Shown here one piece after another: positions 43,718 to 52,865 of a stretch of DNA of 64,000 nucleotides. The notes under the pieces were generated by a model. It was not told where the DNA came from, searched no databases, and saw only the letters and a list, made by a program, of their open reading frames with translations. Position numbers and translations under genes: made by a program. Positions within the stretch are counted from its first letter, which is position 1, and every line of letters starts with the position of its first letter. The stretch comes from CAIVAT01 sp049317265 (lineage in GTDB: Bacteria; Bacteroidota; Bacteroidia; Bacteroidales; FEN-979): NCBI GenBank assembly GCA_049317265.1, contig JBMOIP010000001.1, forward strand, positions 124,001 to 188,000. Direction: 5' to 3'.

Positions 43718-45169
43718 TTAAAATTGAAAATAGAAAAACTTCTGACTCGAATAAACGCCAAAAACAAGAATGAACATCACCATCAGCAGGTAGGCAGCAT
43801 ATCGTACATGGATGGGTTTGTTCATGAATTTTACGGTAAGGGATTTCATGGCAACCTGGTATTCAAACCAGAGCATAAAGATAATCAGAAGAATACCCAG
43901 GATAAAATCGTTGTTCTTTACCAGTTCCATCATGGATGAACCGGTATGGCTGAAGTCGGTGAGATTCCTGATCATCAGGAAAGAGTCGCTGACCGGATGC
44001 TGGCCAAAGAAAAATCCCGTTGATGATACCAGTAAAAAGGTGGCTGCGATATTCAGTGTCTGTAGTAATTTCGGTGAATTGGCCAGTCCGGTTATCCTGT
44101 TGAAAGATGCCAGTGCCGGCTTATAAACATTCGCCAATACCATGTAGGTGCCATGGAGAAATCCGAAGATGATGAAATTCCAGTAGGGGCCATGCCAGAA
44201 ACCCACCAGCACAAACGTGATGACGAGGTTGAGGTTAAGCCGCCATTGTACTGCTTTCCCGTGGTAATTGAAGGGAAGTGAAAAGTAGACATAGTCGCGC
44301 AGCCAGGTGGTCAGCGAGATGTGCCAGCGGCTCCAGAATGCAGCCACCGACTGGGCGCTGAATGGCCGGTTGAAATTAGGGCTGAGCCTGAAACCCATGA
44401 GCCGGGCAGAACCGATGGCTATGTCGGTATACCCTGAAAAATCGGCATAAACCTGCATCATCTTCATGACGATTCCAACTCCGATTTCGATTCCATGGAA
44501 ATATCCAGGCTCCGAATAGATGGCCTGGACAAATATCGACAACCGGTCGGCAATGACAATTTTTTTAAACAGGCCCCAAAGAATCAGGCGCATGCCGCTT
44601 GCGAAGAGTTGCGGATCAAAGGTATGTTCAACATGGAACTGGGGAAGCAATTTCCGGCCACGCTCAATTGGTCCGGCCAGTACCAGCGGGAAAAACGAGA
44701 CAAACAGCGCGTAGATTCCGGGGTTCTTTTCCGGTTTGATTACGCCACGGTACACATCGATGGTGTAACCAATGGTTTGAAAGGTATAGAACGAGATGCC
44801 AACAGGCAACAGGATACTGTAATAGGGAATCGAATAACTTCCCCCGGTGATGCCGATGAACAGGTTGGATATCTCAGTAAAAAAGCCAAGATATTTGAAG
44901 AAAAAGAGCATGCCCAGGTTAATGACCAGTGAAAAAGCCAGGTATTTGAACCGTTGTTTCTTTCCAGGAAGTTTCCCCATTTGCAGGGCGGAATAATAGG
45001 AAACCAGGGTGGCGCTCATCAGAACCAGGACAAATTCCACCTTCCAGAGAAGGTAAAAGAAGTAGCTTGCAGCGAGAAGAAGCAACCAGCGCCAGCGGAA
45101 CGGAAGGATGTAATAGAGCAGAACCGTGACAGGAAGAAAAAAGAGGTAGCCAACGGAGTTGAAAAGCAT
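43718..45169 (-). CDS. MBOAT family O-acyltransferase, AlgI-like
   Basis: This 483-residue polytopic membrane protein has about 11 segments. It begins MLFNSVGYLFFLPVTVLLYY, the typical AlgI/PatA start, followed by the family core around GLFKKIVIADRLS, YADFSGYTDIAIGSARLMGF and FWSRWHISLTTWLRDYVY (region near residues 265-330). The catalytic histidine is in VGFWHGPYWNFIIFGFLHG. AlgI-type proteins pass acyl groups, usually acetyl, from cytoplasmic donors to surface glycans. It lies between the GNAT gene and the SGNH-like gene on the same strand. Confidence 0.9.
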   Translation of the reverse strand: MLFNSVGYLFFLPVTVLLYYILPFRWRWLLLLAASYFFYLLWKVEFVLVLMSATLVSYYSALQMGKLPGKKQRFKYLAFSLVINLGMLFFFKYLGFFTEISNLFIGITGGSYSIPYYSILLPVGISFYTFQTIGYTIDVYRGVIKPEKNPGIYALFVSFFPLVLAGPIERGRKLLPQFHVEHTFDPQLFASGMRLILWGLFKKIVIADRLSIFVQAIYSEPGYFHGIEIGVGIVMKMMQVYADFSGYTDIAIGSARLMGFRLSPNFNRPFSAQSVAAFWSRWHISLTTWLRDYVYFSLPFNYHGKAVQWRLNLNLVITFVLVGFWHGPYWNFIIFGFLHGTYMVLANVYKPALASFNRITGLANSPKLLQTLNIAATFLLVSSTGFFFGQHPVSDSFLMIRNLTDFSHTGSSMMELVKNNDFILGILLIIFMLWFEYQVAMKSLTVKFMNKPIHVRYAAYLLMVMFILVFGVYSSQKFFYFQF

Positions 45170-45183
45170 AACTTGCCTGTATA

Positions 45184-45882
45184 TTATTTCGTGATGGGAT
45201 CAGCGCCTGCAGCAATATACCATGTTCCTTCATGGGTTTCGGTCCGTTCAACAGGATGGGGGTATGTTTTCAATAGTTCCTCAAAACGCTGTGCCAGTCC
45301 CAGTTTATAATCGGCAGGTTCAAACAAAACCTTGGTGGTTTGATCATTTCCTGCAAGCGCACGCACCGCTTTTCTGATCTTTCCGGCTTTTTGTTCAAAG
45401 CGTTCACGGGTTATTTCATACTGCTGGTGATCTAAATGCTCCTGTCCTTCAGAGAGATGATATCCGAGTTGCAGGTTAAAGTTAATGGCATTCGTGTTCG
45501 ACCGCATGATATGGGCATATTGCTTGTTCCATCCGAGGAAATAGAATGTGGTTTCAATACCGGCAACCGACACCAGGTAAGGCACGAAAGTGCTGTAAAA
45601 TTCGGTACGGCCTAAAAAAATGCCCGATTCAGAGGATTTCGACTCCCAATCGATGTTTTTATCGTTCAGAAGCCCGATTTTTTCTCCCTGGTAGTAGATC
45701 ATGAGGAAATTGGATTGCAGGTTGTTGACGCTGTCAAACCATTGCCGTTGCTGTTCTGATGAGATGATCTCCCGGTAGTTCATGTTCAGCCGCACCGGAT
45801 CGGAGTTGCGCCACTGCCTCACCAGTTCAATGTCCTCCTCCTTCAGCCGCTCGAGGATGATTCCGTATTTAAAGAACTTCAT
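45184..45882 (-). CDS. GNAT family N-acetyltransferase, PseH-like
   Basis: The 232-residue protein begins with GIILERLKEEDIELVRQWRN and then IISSEQQRQWFDS, the pattern of PseH-type GNATs that acetylate 4-amino-4,6-dideoxysugar nucleotides. The acetyl-CoA-binding centre is weak (ESGIFLGRTEFYSTF instead of the usual G-x-G-x-G/A), and the later part has SNTNAINFNLQLGYHL, the common N-x-x-A-x-x-x-Y/L-G-F/Y motif. It may acylate an amino sugar made by the WecE-like enzyme of this locus, possibly with the ACP-bound acyl group. Its start overlaps the GT2 stop by 14 bases. Confidence 0.7.
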   Translation of the reverse strand: MKFFKYGIILERLKEEDIELVRQWRNSDPVRLNMNYREIISSEQQRQWFDSVNNLQSNFLMIYYQGEKIGLLNDKNIDWESKSSESGIFLGRTEFYSTFVPYLVSVAGIETTFYFLGWNKQYAHIMRSNTNAINFNLQLGYHLSEGQEHLDHQQYEITRERFEQKAGKIRKAVRALAGNDQTTKVLFEPADYKLGLAQRFEELLKTYPHPVERTETHEGTWYIAAGADPITK

Positions 45883-46813
45883 CGTTCAGTACGGTTTTGA
45901 TGGAAAAGGGCGGCTTCCGGTTCTGCACCATGTAAATCCTGCTCAGGTACTCGCCAATAACTCCCAGCGACAGTAAAATAATGCTGGTTGAAAACAGGAT
46001 GGTCACGATCAGTGCCGTAAATCCCATGATCGGAATGCCATGAACGAGTTTCCGGTAGATAAACAGGATGCCGGTGATGAAACTCAGCAATGCAGAGACG
46101 AATCCCCCGTAAACCATCATCTTCAGCGGCATGGCGGTGTAATAGATGATCAGGTTGGAGAGCATTGAAAAAAGGGAGCGTGACGTATATGTTGACTGCT
46201 GGTAGGGCCGTTTTTGATGATCCACCAGCACAAAAACCATATGATTGGTGTACCAGTTGAAAAGTTCGTCGATGTAGATGAAGTTGAGCTGGTGGTTGAG
46301 CAGGTTTTTTCCAAGGGATGATTTCATCAGCCTGAAGGAAGAACCATTGCCTTTGGTTTTGAAAATCCGGCGCGACCAGCCTTTCAGCGCCCCGCTACCC
46401 AGGTTCCTGGCCATGGAGTGGTGTTTCTTGCCGTAGATGCCGTAAACCAGGTCGGCATCTGAATCTTGCATGGTGTCGATCAGTTTGATGATCTCTTCCG
46501 GTGGATTCTGCAGGTCGTCGTCAATGGTAATGATGAACTCCCCGGAAGCCTGGGCAATCCCGCAAATGGTGGCATTGTGCTGTCCGAAGTTCCTGGCAAG
46601 CCGGATGGCAATCACCTTCTCCGGGTTTGCCCGTTGAATGGATTCAAGGATTTTCCAGCTGGTATCAGCGCTGTCGTCATCCACAAAGATCACCTCGAAA
46701 CTTTTATCAATCTTGTTCATCGTCTGCCCGATCCGCAGGAAAAGTTCCTCCAGCGATTCACAACTGTTATAAACCGGGACAACGATCGAATAATCAGGTT
46801 TTTTCATATGCAT
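45869..46813 (-). CDS. GT2 glycosyltransferase, polyprenyl-phosphate type with C-terminal membrane segments
   Basis: This 314-residue protein has a GT-A domain (about 1-230) with YSIVVPVYNSCESL, the metal and nucleotide motif FVDDDSADTSW and ITIDDDLQNPPEEI. Two C-terminal membrane helices (about 232-295) follow. This layout matches the GtrB/DPM1/ArnC family that makes polyprenyl-phosphate-linked monosaccharides. The product could be the donor for the TMTC-like or other GT-C enzymes. Start is at 46813 or two codons later (46807). It overlaps the GNAT gene and follows the SDR by three bases. Confidence 0.85.
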   Translation of the reverse strand: MHMKKPDYSIVVPVYNSCESLEELFLRIGQTMNKIDKSFEVIFVDDDSADTSWKILESIQRANPEKVIAIRLARNFGQHNATICGIAQASGEFIITIDDDLQNPPEEIIKLIDTMQDSDADLVYGIYGKKHHSMARNLGSGALKGWSRRIFKTKGNGSSFRLMKSSLGKNLLNHQLNFIYIDELFNWYTNHMVFVLVDHQKRPYQQSTYTSRSLFSMLSNLIIYYTAMPLKMMVYGGFVSALLSFITGILFIYRKLVHGIPIMGFTALIVTILFSTSIILLSLGVIGEYLSRIYMVQNRKPPFSIKTVLNDEVL

Positions 46814-46816
46814 AGG

Positions 46817-47551
46817 TCAGCCTCCTCCCAGGATCAGGTTCGTGGCGCTCACCCATTTGGATGCATCTGCCAGGTAAAAGATGATGGTGTTGGCAACATC
46901 CACCGGATCGCCGAGGCCCAATAGCTGGCGTTCTTCAATTTTATCAACTGCCTCCCTGGAAAAATTCTCCGCGGTCTCATCCAGCATGGGGGTGCGTACA
47001 AAGGCAGGGGAGATGCAGTTCACCCGCGTACCCCGTGAGGCCAGCTCAAGGGCAAGTACGCGCGCATAGGCCTCCAAAGCCGCTTTGGCGCTGATGTACA
47101 TGGCGCCTCCGACAAACGGATAACGGGTGGAAATGGAGGAGATAAACACGATGGAGCTGCTCTCCTTTGCAAGCTTTTTCTTTCTTAAAATCCCCGCAGT
47201 AAGGAGAACGGAGGCATTGAAACTGATGCGGAAGGTATTGGAAATGGTCTCTTCGGTAATAAACCGGGCAGGGGAAAGTTCTGAAATTCCGGTACTGTGA
47301 ACCAATCCTTCAATAACAGGCAATCCTGCCACCAGCCGGTCTATGTCTGCCTGGATGGTCAGGTCGGCAATAACCTGGAGGTGCCCGTCCCCGTGAAGTG
47401 ATTGAAATGTCTCGTCAAGCCTGACGGCATTGCGTCCAGTGATAATTACCCTCGCGCCATATTCACTGGCGGTGATGGCAGTTTGCCTGCCCAGTCCTGA
47501 AGAGGCACCGGTGACCAGGACTGTTTTACCTTTCAGATCGAATGCGTTCAT
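46817..47551 (-). CDS. short-chain dehydrogenase/reductase
   Basis: This 244-residue SDR has the cofactor motif TGASSGLGRQTA (about 14-25), the serine in VFISSIS (about 137-141) and the catalytic pair YISAKAALE (Y-x-x-x-K, about 152-156). RNAVRLDE follows the second strand. It resembles 3-oxoacyl-ACP reductases (FabG-like). In this operon it could reduce the beta-keto product of the adjacent KAS III enzyme, and this is inferred from context. Its start overlaps the KAS III stop by 4 bases. Confidence 0.85.
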   Translation of the reverse strand: MNAFDLKGKTVLVTGASSGLGRQTAITASEYGARVIITGRNAVRLDETFQSLHGDGHLQVIADLTIQADIDRLVAGLPVIEGLVHSTGISELSPARFITEETISNTFRISFNASVLLTAGILRKKKLAKESSSIVFISSISTRYPFVGGAMYISAKAALEAYARVLALELASRGTRVNCISPAFVRTPMLDETAENFSREAVDKIEERQLLGLGDPVDVANTIIFYLADASKWVSATNLILGGG

Positions 47552-48633
47552 TCCCGGGGAGATTGAAGTGGGACGAATTCCTGTTCAGTGAGTTCCGGAA
47601 CCACCATGCCATCGGTTTCAATCAGTACCGTCCCCCATGAAAGCCCGATTCCGAAGGCTGATAGCAGCAGTTTCTGAGGTTTTTCAGCCAGGAGGTCGCC
47701 GATCTGGGTGACCATGGTCAAGGGGATGGAGGAACAACTGGTATTGCCAAAGTCGTGCAGCGAATAGGGCACCCTGGCTGCATCAACCTTTAACATCTTA
47801 CGCAGGGTTTCGTTGATGAGGCGGTTGGCCTGGTGAAACAGCAGGAAATCGAACTCGTCGAGCTGGCGGTTGAAATGTTTGAGTGTTGTCTTTATATTTG
47901 GGACTACTTCACGCAGGGAAAAGTTAAACACTTCGATGCCGTTGAGTGCTATGTGCAGCCGGTTGCGGTAAATCCCGTCTCCATATTTTTTCACGGTGAA
48001 CGATTTTTTGCTTGCCAGGTTGCGCACTCCTCCATCAGGGATAATGATGGCGTCATAGCCGCTGCCGTCGGTTTGCAGGTTGAACTGCATGGGGGCATGT
48101 CCCGGCTTTAATTCCAGCGCCGTAGCCGTACCGGCATCTCCAAATAACGGGAAGGTGCTTTTATCACGGTAGCTGGAAGTCACATTGGAGAGGTCTCCAA
48201 CCAGCAGCAATCCTTTGCTGATCCCGGTGGTTTTTATCAGGCTGCTGATAACCGATAGGCCATACACATAGCCCGAACACCCTAAGTTGATATCGATGGC
48301 CATGCACGATTTCGGAAGTTTCAGCCTGTCCTGGAGGATCGTGGAAGTGGAAGGGATGATGTAATCTCTTGATTGAGAAACGAAAATCAGGATTTTTATT
48401 TCACCCCGATCCCAACCGAGTTTGTCTAAAAGTTGTTCTGCAGCCTGGAAGCAGAGGTCGGAGGTGGTTTGCCCGGGCTCCGCCACGTGACGCGTTTCCA
48501 CTCCGATCATCTGGATCACCTGGTCCCGCTCTTTCTGCGTGATCCAGTTGTAATCATGATTGGATAGTGTTTTTTTTGGAACGCATGCCGATATTCCGGC
48601 AATCCTCACATCAGGTATCTCAAAAAGCGCCAT
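47548..48633 (-). CDS. KAS III-type 3-oxoacyl-ACP synthase
   Basis: A thiolase-fold enzyme of 361 residues with the FabH catalytic triad. The cysteine is in DINLGCSGYVYGL (Cys119), the histidine in LLFHQANRLI, and the asparagine in DFGNTSCSSIP. KAS III enzymes condense acyl-CoA with malonyl-ACP. This one lies in an operon with an SDR, a GT2, a GNAT, an MBOAT and an SGNH gene, and opposite an acyl-AMP ligase. A role in making a special short acyl group rather than bulk fatty acids is therefore likely. The real N terminus (MALFEIPDVRIAGIS) fits a promoter box 41 bases upstream. Confidence 0.88.
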   Translation of the reverse strand: MALFEIPDVRIAGISACVPKKTLSNHDYNWITQKERDQVIQMIGVETRHVAEPGQTTSDLCFQAAEQLLDKLGWDRGEIKILIFVSQSRDYIIPSTSTILQDRLKLPKSCMAIDINLGCSGYVYGLSVISSLIKTTGISKGLLLVGDLSNVTSSYRDKSTFPLFGDAGTATALELKPGHAPMQFNLQTDGSGYDAIIIPDGGVRNLASKKSFTVKKYGDGIYRNRLHIALNGIEVFNFSLREVVPNIKTTLKHFNRQLDEFDFLLFHQANRLINETLRKMLKVDAARVPYSLHDFGNTSCSSIPLTMVTQIGDLLAEKPQKLLLSAFGIGLSWGTVLIETDGMVVPELTEQEFVPLQSPRE

Positions 48634-48673
48634 GGATATCCCCGGTTGATCTGTTATTTAAACTGAAACTACA

Positions 48674-48681
48674 CAAAAGTA
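48674..48681 (-). promoter_or_regulatory. -7 box TACTTTTG for the KAS III operon
   Basis: An exact minus-strand TAnnTTTG match. The operon KAS III-SDR-GT2-GNAT-MBOAT-SGNH has overlaps or tiny gaps throughout, so this may be its only promoter. Confidence 0.55.
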
Positions 48682-48711
48682 CTTTTTTTTTCGTTATCGA
48701 CCCCATTTTTC

Positions 48712-48719
48712 TAATTTTG
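48712..48719 (+). promoter_or_regulatory. -7 box TAATTTTG for the acyl-AMP ligase-ACP fusion
   Basis: An exact plus-strand TAnnTTTG match 46 bases before the ATG at 48766, divergent from the KAS III promoter 30 bases away. Confidence 0.55.
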
Positions 48720-48765
48720 CCAGAGATGGAGGAGGAGGCCTCTTCCTCCTTAACCTGTTGAAAAG

Positions 48766-50811
48766 ATGAACTTAACGAACCCCGTTCCCATTCCCGGAGA
48801 CCTGCCGCTGAAACCCGGCCAGGCTACCATTGTTTCTGTTCTGAGGGAGCGGGCTCTCATACATCCTGGGAAGAGGGCATTTACCTTCCTCGCCGATGGT
48901 GAGGCGGAAGCGGGTTCCATAACCTATGGCGATCTGGATATCGCCGCACGCAATGTGGCGCATAAATTGGAAGTATTGGAACTGAAGGGAAAGACCGTGC
49001 TGATGTTCTACCCTCCCGGGATCGACTTTATCACCGCATTTTTCGGATGCCTCTATTCCGGGACGATTCCCGCTGCAGCCTATCCGCCCCGTAAAAACCG
49101 CTCGGTTCACCGTATCCATACCATCGCAGCCGATTGCGGGGCATCTGCAATCCTGACCACGGAGGTCATTGCCCGGTCGCTTGAACGAAACTTTGCGGAA
49201 GACCCTTTGCTCGCAGCACTTCCCTGGCATGCAACAGATACGTGGCCGGTTTCTGATCCATCGGTTGTGTATGATACAGAACCGGGATTCGAAGAGCTGG
49301 CATTTCTTCAATATACCTCAGGGTCCACCGGCGACCCGAAAGGGGTGATGGTCAGCCACAGGAACATCATGTACAACCTTCGTTCGCTGCAGATGATCTT
49401 TCAGATAACACCCGGGGATGTTGCATTGCACTGGGTGCCCCAGTTTCACGACCTTGGTTTGATCTTCGGGATCCTGGAGACGGTCTTCTCAGGCTCATTA
49501 ACCGTGCTCATCCCTCCCTTCATCTTCATTTCAAACCCGTTTTTCCTGTTGCAGGCAATTACCCGCTATAAGGCCACGGTTAGCGGACAGCCCGATTTTG
49601 CCTTTAATTATTGTGTCGAAAAAATCGATGAAGAACACCGGAACAGGCTTGATCTCTCCTCCCTCCGGGTAATGTACAGCGGCGCTGAGCCTGTCAGAAA
49701 AACGACCCTCGACCGCTTCTATGAAACTTTTTCCGCCGTCGGACTGAAAGCGGAGTCTTTAATCCCTGCCTATGGAATGGCTGAATCAACCCTGATCCTT
49801 GTAGGCGGATCGATTACTGAACCACCGTTTTATCTCCCGGTGAGCACATCAGCGTTGGAGAGAAACCTGGTGGTTCCGGCCAGTGACCATGGGCAAGGCG
49901 CAGATATACAGTGGATTGCCAGCAATGGCAAGACAAAGATGGATACAGCCATTCTTATTGCTGATCCAGATACATGTGAAGTTTTGCAACCCGGGAAAAT
50001 CGGGGAGATCTGGGCGAAAGGAAGTACGGTCACCATGGGGTATTTCGGCAAACCCGGCCTGACGGAAGCCATCTTCAAAGCTACACCTGCAGGTCAGAAC
50101 GATCCGGTCTGGTTGCGTACAGGTGATCTGGGATTTCAATACAACGGGGAACTATTCATCACCGGACGGCAGAAAGACCTGATCATCATCCACGGCCGGA
50201 ATTTCTATCCCCAGGATATTGAGGAAGTTGCTGAAAATTGTCACTCTTCCATCAGGAACACATGTACTGCGGCCTTTTCGATCGAGCATAACGGAAAGGA
50301 GAGGCTTGCCATCGTGGCAGAATTAAAACGTTCGATTTTGCCCCATGATACAGCGTCCATCCTGGATGCCGTTGTTTCAGCAGTTTCCCGCGAATTTGAG
50401 ATACAGCCCCTGCGGATTGCCCTGGTCAGAACAGGCGCTATCAGGAAGACATCCAGCGGTAAAATCATGCGTAGGGCCAACCGGGAATCGCTGCTGCAAG
50501 GCAAGTTTGAGGTGATTGCCGACCGCATGTTCGACGATCGGGAAAACCCTGCCGCTGATCCCGACGGGATGGAGTCGCTCAGCCTGGAGCAATTCCTGCT
50601 GGTATGGGTTTCACGGCACCTGAACGAAGGTTCACCGGCTGATCCGCTCAAAAGTCTGCCCGCATATGGGCTTGATTCACTGAAAGCAGTTGAACTGAGT
50701 GAGGAGACTAAAAGCCTGTTTGGATTTGAATGGCCTCCCTACCTGTTTTTCGAGGAGATATCCATACAACAGGTGGCCAAAGAAGGAATGTCATTAATGG
50801 AACAGCGATAG
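48766..50811 (+). CDS. fatty acyl-AMP ligase fused to an acyl carrier protein domain
   Basis: This is a 681-residue protein. The adenylation domain (about 1-580) has YTSGSTGDPKGVMVSH (about 185), AYGMAESTLILVGG, the TGDLG motif (about 451) and the C-terminal TSSGKIMRR with the catalytic lysine region. The overall character is of FAAL enzymes that activate acyl chains as adenylates for ACP rather than CoA. The C-terminal 85 residues form an ACP domain with the phosphopantetheine serine in YGLDSLKAVEL (Ser638). It would load an acyl group on its own carrier. It is divergently transcribed from the KAS III operon and converges on the separate ACP gene. Confidence 0.88.
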   Translation: MNLTNPVPIPGDLPLKPGQATIVSVLRERALIHPGKRAFTFLADGEAEAGSITYGDLDIAARNVAHKLEVLELKGKTVLMFYPPGIDFITAFFGCLYSGTIPAAAYPPRKNRSVHRIHTIAADCGASAILTTEVIARSLERNFAEDPLLAALPWHATDTWPVSDPSVVYDTEPGFEELAFLQYTSGSTGDPKGVMVSHRNIMYNLRSLQMIFQITPGDVALHWVPQFHDLGLIFGILETVFSGSLTVLIPPFIFISNPFFLLQAITRYKATVSGQPDFAFNYCVEKIDEEHRNRLDLSSLRVMYSGAEPVRKTTLDRFYETFSAVGLKAESLIPAYGMAESTLILVGGSITEPPFYLPVSTSALERNLVVPASDHGQGADIQWIASNGKTKMDTAILIADPDTCEVLQPGKIGEIWAKGSTVTMGYFGKPGLTEAIFKATPAGQNDPVWLRTGDLGFQYNGELFITGRQKDLIIIHGRNFYPQDIEEVAENCHSSIRNTCTAAFSIEHNGKERLAIVAELKRSILPHDTASILDAVVSAVSREFEIQPLRIALVRTGAIRKTSSGKIMRRANRESLLQGKFEVIADRMFDDRENPAADPDGMESLSLEQFLLVWVSRHLNEGSPADPLKSLPAYGLDSLKAVELSEETKSLFGFEWPPYLFFEEISIQQVAKEGMSLMEQR

Positions 50812-50824
50812 CTGAACGGGTTTA

Positions 50825-51055
50825 TTGCACCCGCGATTCGATGATGTGAAACAGGTCTGCAACGGTATTGGAGGTGGCAATATCCTCGGCATTAATCGTA
50901 ACATCGTATTCAACCTTGACCATCGCAATGAGGATAAGTGCATTGATGGAGTTCCATTCAAAAACTTCCCTGAAGACACTTTCGGGTGTAAGTGTACCAG
51001 GTTTCAGGTCCTCATACTCCTCTTCAAGTTTGGCGATGAAATCTTCAATCTTCAT
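50825..51055 (-). CDS. stand-alone acyl carrier protein
   Basis: A 76-77 residue acidic helical protein with the ACP fold pattern. The carrier site reads FEWNSINALILIAM, so the serine is present but the usual Asp-Ser-Leu is Asn-Ser-Ile. The rest (VKVEYDVTINAEDIATSNTVADLFHIIES) is typical of ACP helices II to IV. It is transcribed on the minus strand between two acyl-AMP ligase genes, from a promoter at 51075. It is the probable carrier for the acyl chain made by this locus. The Asn-for-Asp change may tune recognition by a particular phosphopantetheinyl transferase or enzyme. Confidence 0.85.
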
Positions 51056-51074
51056 AAGACTTTGTATTAAAGGG

Positions 51075-51082
51075 CAAAGGTA
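51075..51082 (-). promoter_or_regulatory. -7 box TACCTTTG for the ACP gene
   Basis: An exact minus-strand TAnnTTTG match 20 bases upstream of the ACP ATG. Confidence 0.55.
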
Positions 51083-51158
51083 AGAATTTTTCAGACATAT
51101 GGCAGGTAGCTGACTTATTCGTTACTTTGCAGTCTGATTATACAATTAAAGATTGTCT

Positions 51159-52859
51159 ATGCCCCAAACGAGTGAATATTACCACCCACACCTTACCCTT
51201 CCGGATTTACTATACCGGGCGGCAAAAAGCCCCAATCCGTTGTTTGTCGCCTATATGAACGAAAGCGGCAATTTAAAAACCCAAACATATAGGGAATTGC
51301 TGCATGAGGCGGAGAAAATTGCTTCGGGTTTGTCGAACCTGGGTTTGCACCAGGGCGATCATATCATCATCGCAACAAGATATAACCAGGAGACGGTGGA
51401 ACTCCTGTGGGGATGTTTCCTGTTGGGAATTGTTCCAACCATTATGCAGCCGCCAATGACCTTTTCCGGGTATAACCCCTCAGTGGTGAAGATGATGAAT
51501 GTCTACGACCAGTTGAAAGAGCCCTTTGTTTTTGTCAGCCCGGAAGTGATCGATTCAGGGAACCTGCCATCTGAAAAAGTACGGCACAGAGCGGATCTTG
51601 ATTGTACAGGTTCCTTTCCGAAACCGGTTCTGAATACCAATGACCTTGCCTTTATCCAGTTCTCTTCGGGCAGTACAGGCGATCCGAAAGGGATTATGCT
51701 CACCCATGGAAACCTGATGGTCAATATGGATGGCATCCGCACAGGGCTTAACGTGCACTATCCTGACAGGACAGGCAACTGGATGCCGCTGTATCATGAC
51801 ATGGGGTTGATCGGTTATCACTTTACACCGATGTACAGCTTGTCGGACCAATACCAGGTTGAGACCATTGATTTTATTATGAAGCCGGGATTGTGGCTTG
51901 ACCTGATGGGAAGGAATCAAATTGCCATTTCCGGTGGAACAAACTTTGCGCTGGCATTGGTTTTAAGGCATTTAAAACGGAGCAAGCCGTTGCTGGACCG
52001 GGATTTCTCCTCCATGAAAGCCCTGTTGAACGGTGCAGAACCGATTTCCGTGAAGATCATGCAGGAGTTTGTCGATTCGCTGGTACCCTTCGGATTCAGG
52101 CCGGAAGCCATGATGCCGGTTTATGGCATGGCCGAAGCCACCCTGGCCATTTCATTTACTCCCCTGATGCAGCCATCTGTGATAACCGCATTTGATGCTG
52201 TTCTCCTTGACCGTGAAAACCTGGCCACTCCTGTTGATCCTTCCGACCCGCAGGCACGTGTGCTCTCAGCCGTGGGCGTGGCGTTGAATGATGTTGAAGT
52301 TACTATCCTGGATGCTGAAGACCATCCGGTAGACACTGGGACGTCAGGCCAGATCCATTTGAAGGGAAGTTCCATCACGGCAGGCTATTACAATAAGCCC
52401 GGTTCAACCGCATCTGCCTTTTACGGAGAGTGGTTGCGGACAGGCGATATCGGGTTCTTTTTTAAAGGAAACCTTTATATCAGCGGCCGGCAAAAAGACA
52501 TCATTTTTAAAAACGGGCGTAACTATTTTGCCAATGACCTGGAGGACATGGCTTGCACAATTGATGACATTACGTATGGAAAAGTTTGCGTTGGCGGGAC
52601 CACCGACAGGGTAACTGGTCATGACAAGGTCATTGCATTCCTGGCCGGCGTGCCTGAACAAAAAGCTCCGGACGTATTTCGACGGTTAAGGGCGCTGCTG
52701 CGCAGCAACCTTGGGATCACCGTTGATGAAGTGGTCCTGATCAAATCAAACGAAATTCCAAAAACTTCCAGCGGAAAACTGCAGCGGTTCAAACTGATGC
52801 AACGATATAACAACGGGGAGTTTGACGACAGGATTATCAAGTCGTTGCAACTGGAATAG
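51159..52859 (+). CDS. acyl-AMP ligase (FAAL-like), second copy
   Basis: A 566-residue adenylate-forming enzyme. Motifs are FSSGSTGDPKGIMLTHGN (about 165), VYGMAEATLAISF, the TGDIGFF block (about 428) and the terminal IPKTSSGKLQRFK. Unlike the copy at 48766 it has no ACP domain. It probably activates a second acyl or hydroxyacyl chain and passes it to the separate ACP. The frame has a TTG two codons earlier, but the ATG at 51159 (MPQTSEYYHP) is the simpler start. It converges on the sulfotransferase gene with a 6-base gap. Confidence 0.85.
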   Translation: MPQTSEYYHPHLTLPDLLYRAAKSPNPLFVAYMNESGNLKTQTYRELLHEAEKIASGLSNLGLHQGDHIIIATRYNQETVELLWGCFLLGIVPTIMQPPMTFSGYNPSVVKMMNVYDQLKEPFVFVSPEVIDSGNLPSEKVRHRADLDCTGSFPKPVLNTNDLAFIQFSSGSTGDPKGIMLTHGNLMVNMDGIRTGLNVHYPDRTGNWMPLYHDMGLIGYHFTPMYSLSDQYQVETIDFIMKPGLWLDLMGRNQIAISGGTNFALALVLRHLKRSKPLLDRDFSSMKALLNGAEPISVKIMQEFVDSLVPFGFRPEAMMPVYGMAEATLAISFTPLMQPSVITAFDAVLLDRENLATPVDPSDPQARVLSAVGVALNDVEVTILDAEDHPVDTGTSGQIHLKGSSITAGYYNKPGSTASAFYGEWLRTGDIGFFFKGNLYISGRQKDIIFKNGRNYFANDLEDMACTIDDITYGKVCVGGTTDRVTGHDKVIAFLAGVPEQKAPDVFRRLRALLRSNLGITVDEVVLIKSNEIPKTSSGKLQRFKLMQRYNNGEFDDRIIKSLQLE

Positions 52860-52865
52860 TCCATG

